Source: CBFHMJ01 sp965656875 | GTDB lineage: Bacteria; Pseudomonadota; Gammaproteobacteria; Enterobacterales; Alteromonadaceae | Assembly: GCA_965656875.1 (NCBI GenBank) | Contig: CBFHMJ010000031.1 | Span: forward strand, 1 to 18,206 | DNA length: 18,206 nt | Direction: 5' to 3' | Shown here: positions 1 to 8,389 of the stretch, piece after piece | Layout: the number at the start of each line of letters is the position of its first letter | How positions within the stretch are numbered: position 1 is the first letter of the stretch | The notes under the pieces: model-generated | Seen by the model: the letters and a program-made list of their open reading frames with translations, nothing else | Databases searched by the model: none | What the model was told of the DNA's origin: nothing | Translations under genes and position numbers: made by a program

Positions 1-183
1 CAATCCTCAATATCAATATATTGTTTACAAATCGTTCTCAACCTGTTCAAAAATCAATCTAAACAAATAGAGGGATGAGAATCTAACGGAATTTTTGAAC
101 GATGTAAATACTGTATAAGGCATGACTTATTCATGCCAATCAGCAAGCGATTGATACCGTGAAATAAAAGTAATGGCGTTTGT

Positions 184-207
184 CCTGGAGCAACAATTCG
201 CTCCAGG
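184..207 (-). terminator. Hairpin downstream of exporter operon, possible 3' end
   Basis: An 8-bp perfect inverted repeat (CCTGGAGC / GCTCCAGG) with an 8-nt loop lies 10 bp beyond the stop codon of the TolC-like gene. On the minus strand it is not followed by a clean U-run, so it may be a weak terminator or an RNA-stabilising 3' hairpin rather than a classic rho-independent terminator. The remaining 183 bases to the left edge hold nothing I can identify. Confidence 0.4.
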
Positions 208-217
208 TTATTGAATA

Positions 218-1666
218 TCAGAGTCTTGTCAGAGAAGCTGTAACGGCGAGTTGAGAAATTTGTTTAGCCAACCAGCTTATTCGAGTATTTACGGCAGCCA
301 TTTGTGCTTGCCCTGCGCTGGTTTCCCGTGCATTGAGCCTGAACAGATCACTGTCTCCTGCATCAAATCGTTGTTGCTCTTGCCAAACCAGCTTTTTCGC
401 CATAACGGCTCGTTTTTCACTGATTTCTGTTTGCTGAGCCAGATTATCAATCGTCAGCGACAAGGTATTAAACTCCTGGGTTAGCTGTTCAACAAGCAGT
501 TGTTTCTTTTGGAGTAATTCTCGCTTTTTAAAGCTGGCTAAATCGCGTTTTGCTTTAGCTTTGGTCCGCTCCAGCGGGACGTTAATGGATAATCCGATTC
601 TGGATTCTGTGCCATTCAATGAACTGGAACCGGCACCAAAATCATTGGCTACTTTCAGAGATAAATCGACGCCGGGTAACAAATTATTCTGAGCCAGTTG
701 TTTGTCTCGTTTAACCTTTTGGAGTTCTTTATCAATTTTTTTAATCTCAGGGTGTTCTTCCAACCATTGTTCCAGAGAGATTGACGTTACCAGTGCATTA
801 ACCGCCGCCGAATTATCACTAGCCAGCAGTGAAATTGCCTGTGTTGGTCGATGAGCTTCCGTTGCTACCTGGGGTGTTCCATCATCATTTCGCCAGAACA
901 GCGATAAATATTGCGCTGCGGCATCCAGTTGTTGCCGAGCCTTAAGATACGCCTCTTGTCTGGCATACAACGTGGTCATAAATTCATCCTGATCCATGGT
1001 TGCTAAATCGCCTTCGGCTACCCGGTTCTCGATAGCCGAACGCCTCGCTTCAGCCAGAGCAACCAGCTCTTCAATAACGGCTAGCTGGCGAACGGCCTGA
1101 TACCAGTTCAGATAAGCCTCGGCACCTCGCTTCAATATTTTATTCAGCGTGAGTTGCTGCTTTTGTGTTGCGATCTGGCGATCCAGTCCGGCCTGCATTT
1201 GTTTGTAACGCTTTTCGTCGATGTCTCTGTCACGTAATAAACTAAAAGATACGCCAAGATTAACTTCACCACCTGTCATTGTTCGATGCTGCTCTTCATA
1301 CACGGGAAAGTCGCCATCCGACATCCGGTAGCCCGCGGATACTTTAGCGTTCAGGAAAGGTAATGGTTTGATAAACGAATGATCGGAATACCAGCCGTCG
1401 TAATAACCGCTTGAACGCACAGCTCCATCATGTTGATATTGCCAGTCAAATGCGCCATCAGCGATACGGCGTTTTGCATCGGCTTGTTGTAGCTTTAATA
1501 ACTCAGCTTTAACGTTTGGATGATGCGTTTTAATCGACGTAAGTACCTGAGACAGTGTTAGTGATGAGACATCGCCCTGATGGTCTGTTTGAGCAAATAC
1601 CGAACCCATCGAAAGTATTGATAGCAACGCGAGTAGCAGCAGGATAAATCGGTTACTTGTTAGCAT
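218..1666 (-). CDS. TolC-family outer-membrane efflux protein
   Basis: Predicted outer-membrane channel of a tripartite exporter, forming the exit duct for the ABC/HlyD pair encoded just upstream. I chose the ATG at 1666 because a strong GGAGG ribosome site precedes it and it begins a typical signal peptide: N5-R6, a long Leu/Ile/Ala core, and cleavage after VFA at about residue 25. An in-frame extension to 1702 would hide that signal. The 482-aa length fits the OEP/TolC family, and the protein is rich in long Ala/Gln/Leu/Glu helices in two halves (roughly residues 30-235 and 290-480), as expected for TolC helical hairpins. The gene overlaps the end of the HlyD-like gene by 14 bp, so translation is probably coupled. 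The substrate cannot be told from sequence. Family assignment is confident; the specific role is inferred from neighbours. Confidence 0.88.
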   Translation of the reverse strand: MLTSNRFILLLLALLSILSMGSVFAQTDHQGDVSSLTLSQVLTSIKTHHPNVKAELLKLQQADAKRRIADGAFDWQYQHDGAVRSSGYYDGWYSDHSFIKPLPFLNAKVSAGYRMSDGDFPVYEEQHRTMTGGEVNLGVSFSLLRDRDIDEKRYKQMQAGLDRQIATQKQQLTLNKILKRGAEAYLNWYQAVRQLAVIEELVALAEARRSAIENRVAEGDLATMDQDEFMTTLYARQEAYLKARQQLDAAAQYLSLFWRNDDGTPQVATEAHRPTQAISLLASDNSAAVNALVTSISLEQWLEEHPEIKKIDKELQKVKRDKQLAQNNLLPGVDLSLKVANDFGAGSSSLNGTESRIGLSINVPLERTKAKAKRDLASFKKRELLQKKQLLVEQLTQEFNTLSLTIDNLAQQTEISEKRAVMAKKLVWQEQQRFDAGDSDLFRLNARETSAGQAQMAAVNTRISWLAKQISQLAVTASLTRL

Positions 1667-2738
1667 CTGATTTTCCTCCTTTCTGGCTGCTCTCCGCTGC
1701 ACTGACTAAGTCTTCCAGCGGATATTGCACCTGTTGAGGAAAATCAGGTGGGAAATTATTAAGTTGTCGCCAGATTTCATAGCCTAACTGTACTTCTTCC
1801 AACAAAACCCAGCCTTTAGCTTTACTACCAAGACGCGCAAAGGTTTCATCGGGCCAGGGTTTGTCACGCGGATCTTCTTTCACCCATACATTAAATCGTC
1901 CGGTTTGATTCGCCATCGGTTCTATAAACTCCACAACACCGGCAAATGTCCCAACCGCTGCGGAAGGCCAACCTGAAAACTGAAAAACAGGCCAACCGTC
2001 AAATTGCAATCGAACGGAACGACCCGGTTGAACTAATGGCGCATCCAGTCCACGCACACTGAGTACAACCGCTCGTTCGACCCGGTCCGGAATAAAGGTA
2101 GCGAGCATATCTCCGGCTTTTACCCAGGTAGCGATCCCTGCCGAATGCAGTCGAGTGATCGTGCCATCCATAGGTGCCATTTTGGTCTGAATCGATTGCC
2201 TGGCAAGATTCACCTTAGCCCGATTCAGTGCGACTTCGGTTTTAGCCAATTCCACTCTGCGAGATTCAACTCGAATTTGAGCCTGTTCTACTTTGCGTTT
2301 TGAAACGAGCCCTTGTTCGTACAAATTATTTTGGCGGGAATAGTCTTGCTGCGCTGCGTTTAATGCGCCCTGATTAGCATTGTGTTGCTGTTCAACGGCC
2401 GCCAGTTCCGTTTGCAGACGCTCGATCAATTGCTGATCAGTATCAACCAGGGTGACGATCGGATCGCCTTTTTTAACTTTTTGGCCTTCCTGCACATGCC
2501 ATTCTTTTATCTGTCCTGGTACCAACGCTGATATGGCTTGCATACGTTGTTGTGGATTCATCGTACTGACAATCCCTGCGCCATAAGCAGTCTGAACCCA
2601 GGGAGTGAACCACAATACGGCCAGTGATAAACCAATAAATACCACCAGCAACCAGGCGATTAATCGTCCGGTTTTCGGTGCTTCCAGTTCATTCAACGTT
2701 TTCAATTGGGGGCGGAACTGCTCTAACATCGCACTCAT
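1653..2738 (-). CDS. HlyD-family membrane fusion (periplasmic adaptor) protein
   Basis: Periplasmic adaptor expected to bridge the inner-membrane ABC protein and the TolC-like channel. In order, the 361 residues show a short cytoplasmic N-terminus, one membrane anchor (about 27-46), and the first half of a biotinyl-lipoyl domain (about 67-100, with VPGQIKEWHVQEGQKVKKGD). A long Gln/Ala-rich coiled-coil hairpin follows (about 100-185), then the second lipoyl half (about 187-217, APMDGTITRL) and a beta-barrel region. The C-terminal part after about 255 (Trp/Phe/Pro-rich, FSGWPS) is less typical of HlyD and may be lineage-specific. The ATG at 2738 overlaps the stop of the ABC gene by 4 bp (ATGA) and has an AGGAGG site, so the three genes form one coupled operon. 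Adaptor identity is well supported; the cargo is unknown. Confidence 0.87.
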   Translation of the reverse strand: MSAMLEQFRPQLKTLNELEAPKTGRLIAWLLVVFIGLSLAVLWFTPWVQTAYGAGIVSTMNPQQRMQAISALVPGQIKEWHVQEGQKVKKGDPIVTLVDTDQQLIERLQTELAAVEQQHNANQGALNAAQQDYSRQNNLYEQGLVSKRKVEQAQIRVESRRVELAKTEVALNRAKVNLARQSIQTKMAPMDGTITRLHSAGIATWVKAGDMLATFIPDRVERAVVLSVRGLDAPLVQPGRSVRLQFDGWPVFQFSGWPSAAVGTFAGVVEFIEPMANQTGRFNVWVKEDPRDKPWPDETFARLGSKAKGWVLLEEVQLGYEIWRQLNNFPPDFPQQVQYPLEDLVSAAESSQKGGKSDANK

Positions 2739-4417
2739 GAGCGGTCCTCCTCGTTATTACAACCAGCAGCCGTTGAATTAATGGCCCAGTCGAGTGGTAA
2801 ACAATAATCAAATCCTGGGGTTTGCGGGGCATTGGTGAAATAAATCATTGTCGCATTGAGCAGCTGTAGCCGGTTTAGCAGTAACTCAAGTTGTTTATGA
2901 GGCAAACTATCAAAGTGCGGAGTAAGAATAATAACCTGTGACTGGGACAGAATGGCTGCCGCCAGTTTAAGCAACAGAAATTCAGCAGGCACAAATGGTG
3001 AGCCTTGCGGCGACAACAAGGTATTAATGCCGTCACTTAAACGGTTAACGCCAGATTCCAGGCCAACAAAGTCAATCACATCATGAATTTCACTGATTGT
3101 GGCATCGGGTTTCGCCATTTTGAAATAATCGACGATGGAGCATTCAACGATCAAGTTTCGATCAATCACGCTGACATTCTGTCGTAAATGGTGAATATCA
3201 TAGTCAGCGAGATCTTTGCCACCGAGCCTGACCCAACCACTTTTAGGTTCATGATAGCGTTTGAGTAACGACACAATCTCACGCTGCATCCAGACATGAT
3301 CGGTTACGGCCATAACTTTATCGGAAGGCTGTAATGTTAAACACAACGACCGGCTTTCAATCGCTGAAGTCACGTCCACCTGATAGAACTGCAAACCACT
3401 GTCTTCCGGTGTTACGCCTTCTGCCTGAGTTAATCGCTCAACCGGCACATTCAGAGCCAGGCCCAGCTCGTCTGCCGCACCACACAATTCATAATAAAGC
3501 TTGAGATAGTTCGCGAATTTCGACAGACCAAAAAAGATGGCTGAAAGAATAAGCTCTGCAGCCACCAGCTGGCCAATTGATAATTCGCCTTGCGTAACGA
3601 GCCAACCGCCAATCCCCAGTAAACTGGCACTGGCCAGTGCATACAGCAACAGATACATCAACGTCTGAGCAAAGGTATAACGGAAATGCGATTTATGGGC
3701 ATTGATATATTCTGCGGTTACCTGATCGGTTTTATTACACGCAAACTCAATTTGGGCATTTGATTTAAAGAAGTCATGAGCCTGACCGATATCAGTCAGC
3801 CATTTTGAGGTGTGATATTTAGCACGCGACAGCAGAACCGCTGAACGAATAGCACCTTTCCCCCAGGCTTTCCAAATCAACCAGATAACACCAATGATCA
3901 CCAGATTGAACAGGAATAAAGACGGATGATAATAGGACACCAGGGTAAACCCGACCAGGGCTTGCAGAATGAAAGCAAATCCATCGATGAGTAGCGTAGG
4001 AAGGTTTTTTTGCAGCGTCATGATATCGAAATAACGTTGCGGCGTATCCAGGTTTCGCCGCCCCTCAAAGTATGATGGGCTGGCAGACAGGAAAGTAAAA
4101 CTCAGTTCAGCGGTTAGCCGCGCATAAACATGGCGCTCATAGCGTTCCATGATCATAGTGCGCAACGCACTGAGACCAGCAGATAATAACAAGGTAACCA
4201 GTAACACACCGGCTAAAGACACAATCGCCTGGCGCGATCCAATATTCGCTACCGTATTGATCAGGGTCTGAACGGCAATAGGAACCGCCAGCGTTAATAA
4301 ACTGATCGCCAGGCCATAAACCAGAACAACGCGAATAAATCGACGTTCGGGATAGAAGAGCTGTTTTAAGGTCGCTCGTACCTCATGAATATTTACATCA
4401 GAATGAGATGAATGCAT
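2735..4417 (-). CDS. ABC exporter-like protein with degenerate ATPase domain
   Basis: Full-length 560-aa half-transporter of the type I exporter kind: an ABC transmembrane domain (about residues 25-310, several hydrophobic segments at 29-55, 65-85, 143-185, 250-300) fused to a nucleotide-binding fold (about 340-545). The NBD has the right layout and spacing but lacks the catalytic motifs. The Walker A position (about 366-381) reads VTDHVWMQRE without GxxGxGK[ST]. The Q-loop glutamine is absent (about 414-420, VSVIDRN). The LSGGQ signature is replaced around 469-489. Walker B (about 494-505, VIILTPHFDSL) has no Asp-Glu, and the switch His is replaced (FTNAPQ, about 527-532). No C39 peptidase is present. 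The reading frame is intact, so this looks selected rather than decayed. The start at 4417 (AGGG site) is preferred over an extension to 4462. It is first gene of the operon with the HlyD and TolC partners. Confidence 0.85.
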   Translation of the reverse strand: MHSSHSDVNIHEVRATLKQLFYPERRFIRVVLVYGLAISLLTLAVPIAVQTLINTVANIGSRQAIVSLAGVLLVTLLLSAGLSALRTMIMERYERHVYARLTAELSFTFLSASPSYFEGRRNLDTPQRYFDIMTLQKNLPTLLIDGFAFILQALVGFTLVSYYHPSLFLFNLVIIGVIWLIWKAWGKGAIRSAVLLSRAKYHTSKWLTDIGQAHDFFKSNAQIEFACNKTDQVTAEYINAHKSHFRYTFAQTLMYLLLYALASASLLGIGGWLVTQGELSIGQLVAAELILSAIFFGLSKFANYLKLYYELCGAADELGLALNVPVERLTQAEGVTPEDSGLQFYQVDVTSAIESRSLCLTLQPSDKVMAVTDHVWMQREIVSLLKRYHEPKSGWVRLGGKDLADYDIHHLRQNVSVIDRNLIVECSIVDYFKMAKPDATISEIHDVIDFVGLESGVNRLSDGINTLLSPQGSPFVPAEFLLLKLAAAILSQSQVIILTPHFDSLPHKQLELLLNRLQLLNATMIYFTNAPQTPGFDYCLPLDWAINSTAAGCNNEEDRS

Positions 4418-4524
4418 AGTCGCCCTGTGTTCACCACTTAAATATTTAAAGGTACAAACCAAAGATAGTGAACAAGATTTTAGGGAAACACAAGACTCAA
4501 TAAAAGTTACTTTTTTGATAAGTA

Positions 4525-4545
4525 AACTTCGAAAAAACCGAAGTT
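4525..4545 (-). terminator. Inverted repeat after the LysR gene
   Basis: A 7-bp perfect stem (AACTTCG / CGAAGTT) with a 7-nt loop lies 3 bp past the stop of the NhaR-like gene. On the minus strand the T-rich stretch sits in the loop and only a short U-rich tail follows, so termination is plausible but weak. It may separate the regulator transcript from the exporter operon, whose own promoter should lie between here and 4418. I could not pick a convincing -35/-10 pair there. Confidence 0.4.
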
Positions 4546-4548
4546 ATG

Positions 4549-5421
4549 TTATTCATGATTAGTCTGAAGCATCGCCTGAACGGCTGGATGAGAATTTTTA
4601 CGCTGCACAGAAATGCCATAGTAATCTTCGTGTACATCGTGAATATAACCGATACCTGTTAATCCAAATTCCCGAGCGACATCCTGCTCAATTAATTCTG
4701 GCACACAGCAGGCTCCCAATCCGGATTTCGCAAAGGTTTTAAGCAATGCACTGTCATCGAATCTCCCTCGAATATCCGGCGCTATACCTTGCTGCTCAAA
4801 CCATTCATCCAGGACAAAAGACAGCCGATGCTGCTCACTTAACATTAAAAAGGGAAGGTGATGGAGATTTTGTGGGAAAGGTTGTGCGCTCTTAACCTCA
4901 GATGCACTCATGACAGCCAGGTGGCTGCGATGCAGTAAGTGATTATACACTTTAACATGCAGTTCCTGACTCACCGGGCGATCAGCCAGGACGATATCGA
5001 CAGAGTGTACCGCGAGTTTTCCGACCAGATCATCAAACGATGATTCGATACAACGTAACGTTACTGGCTGAGTAATGTTCAACGCGGGTTCTATCAATTT
5101 GTAAGCCACCGTTTTAGGAATCGCATCACTGATCCCAACGACCAACTCAATACTTTCTCGCGAATCCGTGCCGCGAAGCAATTCTTTGAGTTCTTTACCT
5201 TTATGGAAAATATCTTTCGCATAGCTAAGGGCAATAGCGCCGGAATCTGTAACCACCCATTCACGCCCCACTCGCTGAATTAATCGCGTATCCAGTGACG
5301 ATTCCAACTGCGCGATCTGCGCACTAATCGTTTGTGGTGCCACATGCAACCGTTCTGCGGCACGAGCAACCGAACCTTCCTCGGCAACCACTTGAAAATA
5401 GTGGAGATGTTTGTAGTTCAT
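4549..5421 (-). CDS. LysR-family regulator, NhaR-like
   Basis: Transcription regulator of 290 aa. The N-terminal winged HTH (about 1-60) begins NYKHLHYFQVVAEEGSVARAA, and PQTISAQIAQLE forms the recognition region. The rest (about 90-285) is a LysR effector-binding domain. The opening NY-HL-YF, the PQTI-QI-LE motif, the effector-domain stretch LRCIESSFDDL and the tail pattern EDYYGI-V-R-HPAVQ all resemble NhaR, the Na+/H+ antiporter regulator of enterobacteria, rather than a generic LysR. No antiporter gene lies beside it, so its target here is unknown. It is transcribed away from the 205-aa gene and the porin, with a 413-bp shared upstream region, which suggests it may control them. Start ATG 5421 is the conserved family start. 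Family is confident, the NhaR subgroup moderately so. Confidence 0.87.
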   Translation of the reverse strand: MNYKHLHYFQVVAEEGSVARAAERLHVAPQTISAQIAQLESSLDTRLIQRVGREWVVTDSGAIALSYAKDIFHKGKELKELLRGTDSRESIELVVGISDAIPKTVAYKLIEPALNITQPVTLRCIESSFDDLVGKLAVHSVDIVLADRPVSQELHVKVYNHLLHRSHLAVMSASEVKSAQPFPQNLHHLPFLMLSEQHRLSFVLDEWFEQQGIAPDIRGRFDDSALLKTFAKSGLGACCVPELIEQDVAREFGLTGIGYIHDVHEDYYGISVQRKNSHPAVQAMLQTNHE

Positions 5422-5834
5422 AAAAAGCCTTTTTAATCGTTTATAACGAGCGCAAGCCTCGCGAGTAAGACTTTATCATCAGATGTATATCAATCCGTGT
5501 AATTTTCATTTTATGCGTGATATTTAAGTCGAATAACCGTTAATGCGCAGGCGTTATTTGATGTAATCGAACATCTCAGTTTATTACCTTCCTAAATACA
5601 GGCTGTTGATGATCCACTTATGTTCAGGAATGGCAGCCAAGATTTTGTTCACTCAGGTGTGAGTGAGGCAGATATACAACGACTCTCGCCAATAATTCTC
5701 GCCTTTGAATAACAGGCTAAATTGTCAAAAGACGTAAAAACGCCAAAAAGTAGCAGATTTAACCGCGAGTTTCGGTTGAACTGCGTTGATAGCCTGTGTG
5801 CTTTGATCAATAACCTTAATCAGAGCATAAAACG
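5422..5834. promoter_or_regulatory. Divergent intergenic region between LysR gene and 205-aa gene
   Basis: This 413-bp gap must hold the promoters for both directions. The only structure I can point to is a perfect 7-bp inverted repeat with a 4-bp spacer (TCACTCA-GGTG-TGAGTGA, 5649-5666), a possible operator. I see no small ORF with a good ribosome site and no strong sigma-70 consensus. The function is inferred from the divergent arrangement. Confidence 0.4.
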
Positions 5835-6452
5835 ATGAATGCACAATCCTTTTTAGCCTTACTTCAGGCCCACTATGATTTCACTCGGGCCGATTTTATC
5901 TTCAATCAACTTCAACTAAAAAACTGCTGGAAGCCGTGGTTAACCACAGAGCTTACGGCATCGCTGGGCTGTATGCCGATGCCATTGGAGGTGGTGATTG
6001 ATGATCATTATCAGCTACCCGAAAAAACCGATAAACCATTGGAGTGGCTGAGTCATACCCCAAAGAATGGCGTACAGGTTGTGACGGAGAAACGGCATGC
6101 ATCGCGTTGTGACTTCCGGTTTGATGATCAAGGTAAGCCGCATTATGTGGAGATTCGTTGCGCCAACAAACAATTGTTTCAGAAAGGGAAAGAGATTCAA
6201 AAATATCTCGCAGACATCGAACGCATTACGGCATTTAAAAAGAAATTACCGGATGCGGCAATTACCGCGCTTTTCGCGTTTTATGGTGCATTTGATAACG
6301 AAGAAGTTGCGGTATTCAAAGAGCTGGATAACGCCAAACGTGTGAATTATGTGCTGGATACGGGAATGACAGGCAGTTCCAGTATTGCTCGTTTAAGCCA
6401 TCTGCAACGTGCGGGAGAACCGCGTTTATTTATTGCTGCATTCTCGCTGTAA
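5835..6452 (+). CDS. Hypothetical protein, 205 aa
   Basis: I do not recognise this protein. It has no signal peptide and no hydrophobic membrane segment, and it is mixed alpha/beta in composition, with Trp at residues 32 and 35 and a Lys-rich middle (about 105-155). A stretch DFRFDDQGKPHYVEIRC (about 92-108) looks like adjacent beta strands, and a Gly/Ser-rich run (GMTGSSS) sits near the C-terminus. The ribosome site before ATG 5835 is weak (AGAG). Coding support comes from an uninterrupted frame with normal codon use. The gene ends 38 bp before the porin start, so the two are probably cotranscribed and functionally linked. It is probably cytoplasmic; no reaction can be assigned. Confidence 0.7.
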   Translation: MNAQSFLALLQAHYDFTRADFIFNQLQLKNCWKPWLTTELTASLGCMPMPLEVVIDDHYQLPEKTDKPLEWLSHTPKNGVQVVTEKRHASRCDFRFDDQGKPHYVEIRCANKQLFQKGKEIQKYLADIERITAFKKKLPDAAITALFAFYGAFDNEEVAVFKELDNAKRVNYVLDTGMTGSSSIARLSHLQRAGEPRLFIAAFSL

Positions 6453-6489
6453 CGCGTCGAATGTGCCGAGAGCTGAAAAAGGAGTCGTT

Positions 6490-7584
6490 ATGAAGAATAT
6501 TATGGTGCTGGTTATCGCGTTACTCACGGGAACTTCTCACGTTTATGCGAACACCGAATTTGAATCAGTGTTTGTTACTACCGGATTCTGGACCGATGCC
6601 AACGAGGCGGAACATGAATTTCTGTATTCACTGGATTTAACCGCTGATCATCACTTTGACGAGTTCGGCTTATTCGCCTGGGCTGAATACAGTCGCACGC
6701 CAAAACCTTTTGGTATCAGTAATTTGTTTGGCAACACCAGTGGTGACGCAGGCACAACCGCATCTGGCACCGGTAACGGCCGTTTGCAGTTATCCTCGTT
6801 GTTTTTCCATACACTGGATAAAAAAGCGGATTATCAGTGGCAGGTTGGTTTAATCGAAGTATCGACACTGATTGATACCTCATCGATTTCCAATGATGAA
6901 GTGAGTCAGTTTTTATCCAGTACGTTCGTCAACAACCTGACCATTAATTTTCCGGATTATGCGTTATCGGCAAGACTGGAAGCTCATGACTGGTTGCAGG
7001 ATTCAGTTGTTCGTCTGGTAGTCAGCAGTGGTATGGGCATGAGTGACAGCGAATCAGCGACTTACTCTGAAGCGTTTGATGTGTTTGAAACCAATAACGG
7101 GGTGTTTTATGCGGCTGAAATTCTGCATCAGCAAGCAGACTGGTTACTCAACGCGGGCTACTGGCGCAATACAAATCATGCGTTGAGTGAGGCTGATAAC
7201 ACGACTCCTGCACAATGGCACGAATCCGGTTCGGGATACTGGCTTGGTGCTGAACGTCCAATTGGTGAAGGTACTATCCACTTTCGTTTTGGTAGTGCCA
7301 ATGTTGATGAAACCGGATCGGTTGCGGTCAACAATGAAATCACTCAGTTTTCGAGTATTAGCTGGCAACAACCTCTCACCATGCCAGGCGTCAGCAATGC
7401 AACTGCCTCGATTGGCTACGCGGATATGCAAACCGTCAATGGTGATGAACAACATATCGAAGGCTATATCCGGTTTAGTGTGCTGGATGAGCTTTATCTG
7501 TCACCCTCTTTCCAGTGGTTACAGACTCAGGAAGCTGACGGTGCGGTGATGATTTGGGGAATCAGAACTGAGTTTTGGTTTTGA
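6490..7584 (+). CDS. OprB-like carbohydrate-selective porin
   Basis: Outer-membrane beta-barrel of 364 aa. The start at 6490 has a strong AAGGAG site and gives a clean signal peptide (hydrophobic residues 4-14, cleavage after VYA, about residue 20); the longer in-frame version from 6409 would bury it inside the previous gene. The mature part alternates polar and aromatic residues, has a Gly/Ser/Thr-rich loop (about 80-100), and ends in a terminal aromatic (EFWF), the usual barrel sorting signal. The stretch with LIDTSSISNDEVSQFLSS and FVNNLTINFPDY, and the late YIRFSVLDELYLSPSFQW, match the OprB pattern. OprB porins pass sugars and related small molecules; which substrate applies here is unknown. 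It is the second gene after the 205-aa protein. The family call rests on remembered motifs. Confidence 0.78.
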   Translation: MKNIMVLVIALLTGTSHVYANTEFESVFVTTGFWTDANEAEHEFLYSLDLTADHHFDEFGLFAWAEYSRTPKPFGISNLFGNTSGDAGTTASGTGNGRLQLSSLFFHTLDKKADYQWQVGLIEVSTLIDTSSISNDEVSQFLSSTFVNNLTINFPDYALSARLEAHDWLQDSVVRLVVSSGMGMSDSESATYSEAFDVFETNNGVFYAAEILHQQADWLLNAGYWRNTNHALSEADNTTPAQWHESGSGYWLGAERPIGEGTIHFRFGSANVDETGSVAVNNEITQFSSISWQQPLTMPGVSNATASIGYADMQTVNGDEQHIEGYIRFSVLDELYLSPSFQWLQTQEADGAVMIWGIRTEFWF

Positions 7585-7626
7585 TTTTTTGGAGTTGGCT
7601 TGTTGTGTCCATTTAGCTAATCCGAC

Positions 7627-7658
7627 ATTCATCAGGACCAGCCTGAGTCCTGATGAAT
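7627..7658. terminator. 12-bp perfect inverted repeat between convergent genes
   Basis: ATTCATCAGGAC (7627-7638) and its exact complement (7647-7658) flank an 8-nt loop, 43 bp after the porin stop and 27 bp before the end of the convergent Lrp gene. A pyrimidine-rich tail follows on the plus strand. It contains a 13-bp tandem repeat (TCTCCCTCACCT[T/C] twice, 7666-7691) whose second unit spans the Lrp stop codon. It probably ends porin transcription, though the U-run is not clean. It could also be a member of a dispersed palindromic repeat family. Confidence 0.55.
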
Positions 7659-7684
7659 ACTATCTTCTCCCTCACCTTTCTCCC

Positions 7685-8134
7685 TCACCTCTCATCCTTC
7701 ACCGAATCCATCACGACATGCGTTGTAATGGTACTGACCTGTGGAATAGCGCCCAAAACATCGGCGTGAAAGCGTTTAAAGGATTTAATATCTCGGGTTT
7801 CGATGCGGAGTAAATATTCAAAGGCTCCGGTGACGTTGTGGCATTCCTTCACATCTTCAGCAAGTGTAATCGCTGATTCAAACGCTTGTTGCGAGGCCTT
7901 CGAGTGTTCCCCGAGGCCAATGCCGACGTAAGCGATAAAACCGTTACCCAGCTTTTCCGTATCAAGCACAGCACGATAGCCCGTGATGATACCGTTACTT
8001 TCCAGTTCTTGTACGCGACGCAAACAGGCAGAAGGCGATAAACCTATCTTTTCTGCCAGCTCGGTATTAGGGATTCGGCCATTAATTTTCAATTCATGCA
8101 ATATTAGTTGGTTATAGCGATCATTTTTAATCAT
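7685..8134 (-). CDS. Lrp/AsnC-family transcriptional regulator
   Basis: A 149-aa one-domain-pair regulator. The N-terminal AsnC-type HTH is at about 1-60 (DRYNQLILHELKINGR, then LAEKIGLSPSACLRRVQELE), a short linker follows, and the C-terminal RAM/AsnC ligand-binding domain is at about 65-145 (IAYVGIGL, CHNVTGAFEYLLRIETRD, STITTHVVMDSVK). Members bind DNA as dimers or octamers and respond to amino acids. Divergent placement from a LysE-type amino-acid exporter suggests that it controls that gene. The ATG at 8134 matches the family start; its ribosome site is weak. Its first 40 codons are copied in a 160-bp tandem duplication immediately upstream, which also inserts a second copy of the upstream region. 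The reading frame itself is intact and full length. Confidence 0.92.
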   Translation of the reverse strand: MIKNDRYNQLILHELKINGRIPNTELAEKIGLSPSACLRRVQELESNGIITGYRAVLDTEKLGNGFIAYVGIGLGEHSKASQQAFESAITLAEDVKECHNVTGAFEYLLRIETRDIKSFKRFHADVLGAIPQVSTITTHVVMDSVKDER

Positions 8135-8334
8135 TTATTGCTCATTATCTGCATTACAGGGAGTAAATAGCACAGCGACACAAACAGGCAGAAGGCGATA
8201 AACCTATCTTTTCTGCCAGTTCGGTATTAGGGATTCGGCCATTAATTTTCAATTCATGCAATATTAGTTGGTTATAGCGATCATTCTTAATCATTTGTTG
8301 CTCATTATCTGCATTACAGGGAGTAAATAGCACA
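8015..8334. repeat. Tandem direct duplication, two 160-bp units
   Basis: Positions 8015-8174 and 8175-8334 are two head-to-tail copies differing at only four sites that I can find (8020/8180, 8060/8220, 8126/8286, 8137/8297). Each copy holds the first 40 codons of the Lrp gene plus about 40 bp upstream of it. A five-base GCGAC at each junction is consistent with slippage or unequal recombination at a short homology. The low divergence suggests a recent event. The effect is to push the original promoter region of the Lrp gene 160 bp away, with a partial gene copy in between. Confidence 0.93.
8154..8294 (-). pseudogene. Truncated duplicate of Lrp regulator 5' end (46 codons)
   Basis: The outer copy of the 160-bp duplication carries the Lrp start codon (8292-8294) and its first 40 codons. 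It then runs across the junction into duplicated non-coding DNA, adding a tail of about six residues ending at a TAA (8154-8156). One junction-proximal substitution changes the Arg codon to Cys. The product would contain only the first part of the HTH and cannot fold as a full regulator. If transcribed from the outer promoter it would act as an upstream ORF ending 20 bp before the real start codon, which could affect translation of the regulator. Confidence 0.75.
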
Positions 8335-8389
8335 GTTACTGCGCCGATTTCCTCTTAATATTGCATTACACGTTAACGCAGGAGAAAAC

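Noticed and set aside
7589..7813. 74-aa plus-strand ORF after the porin
   Set aside because: It is antisense to the end of the Lrp gene, crosses the hairpin, and has no family likeness.
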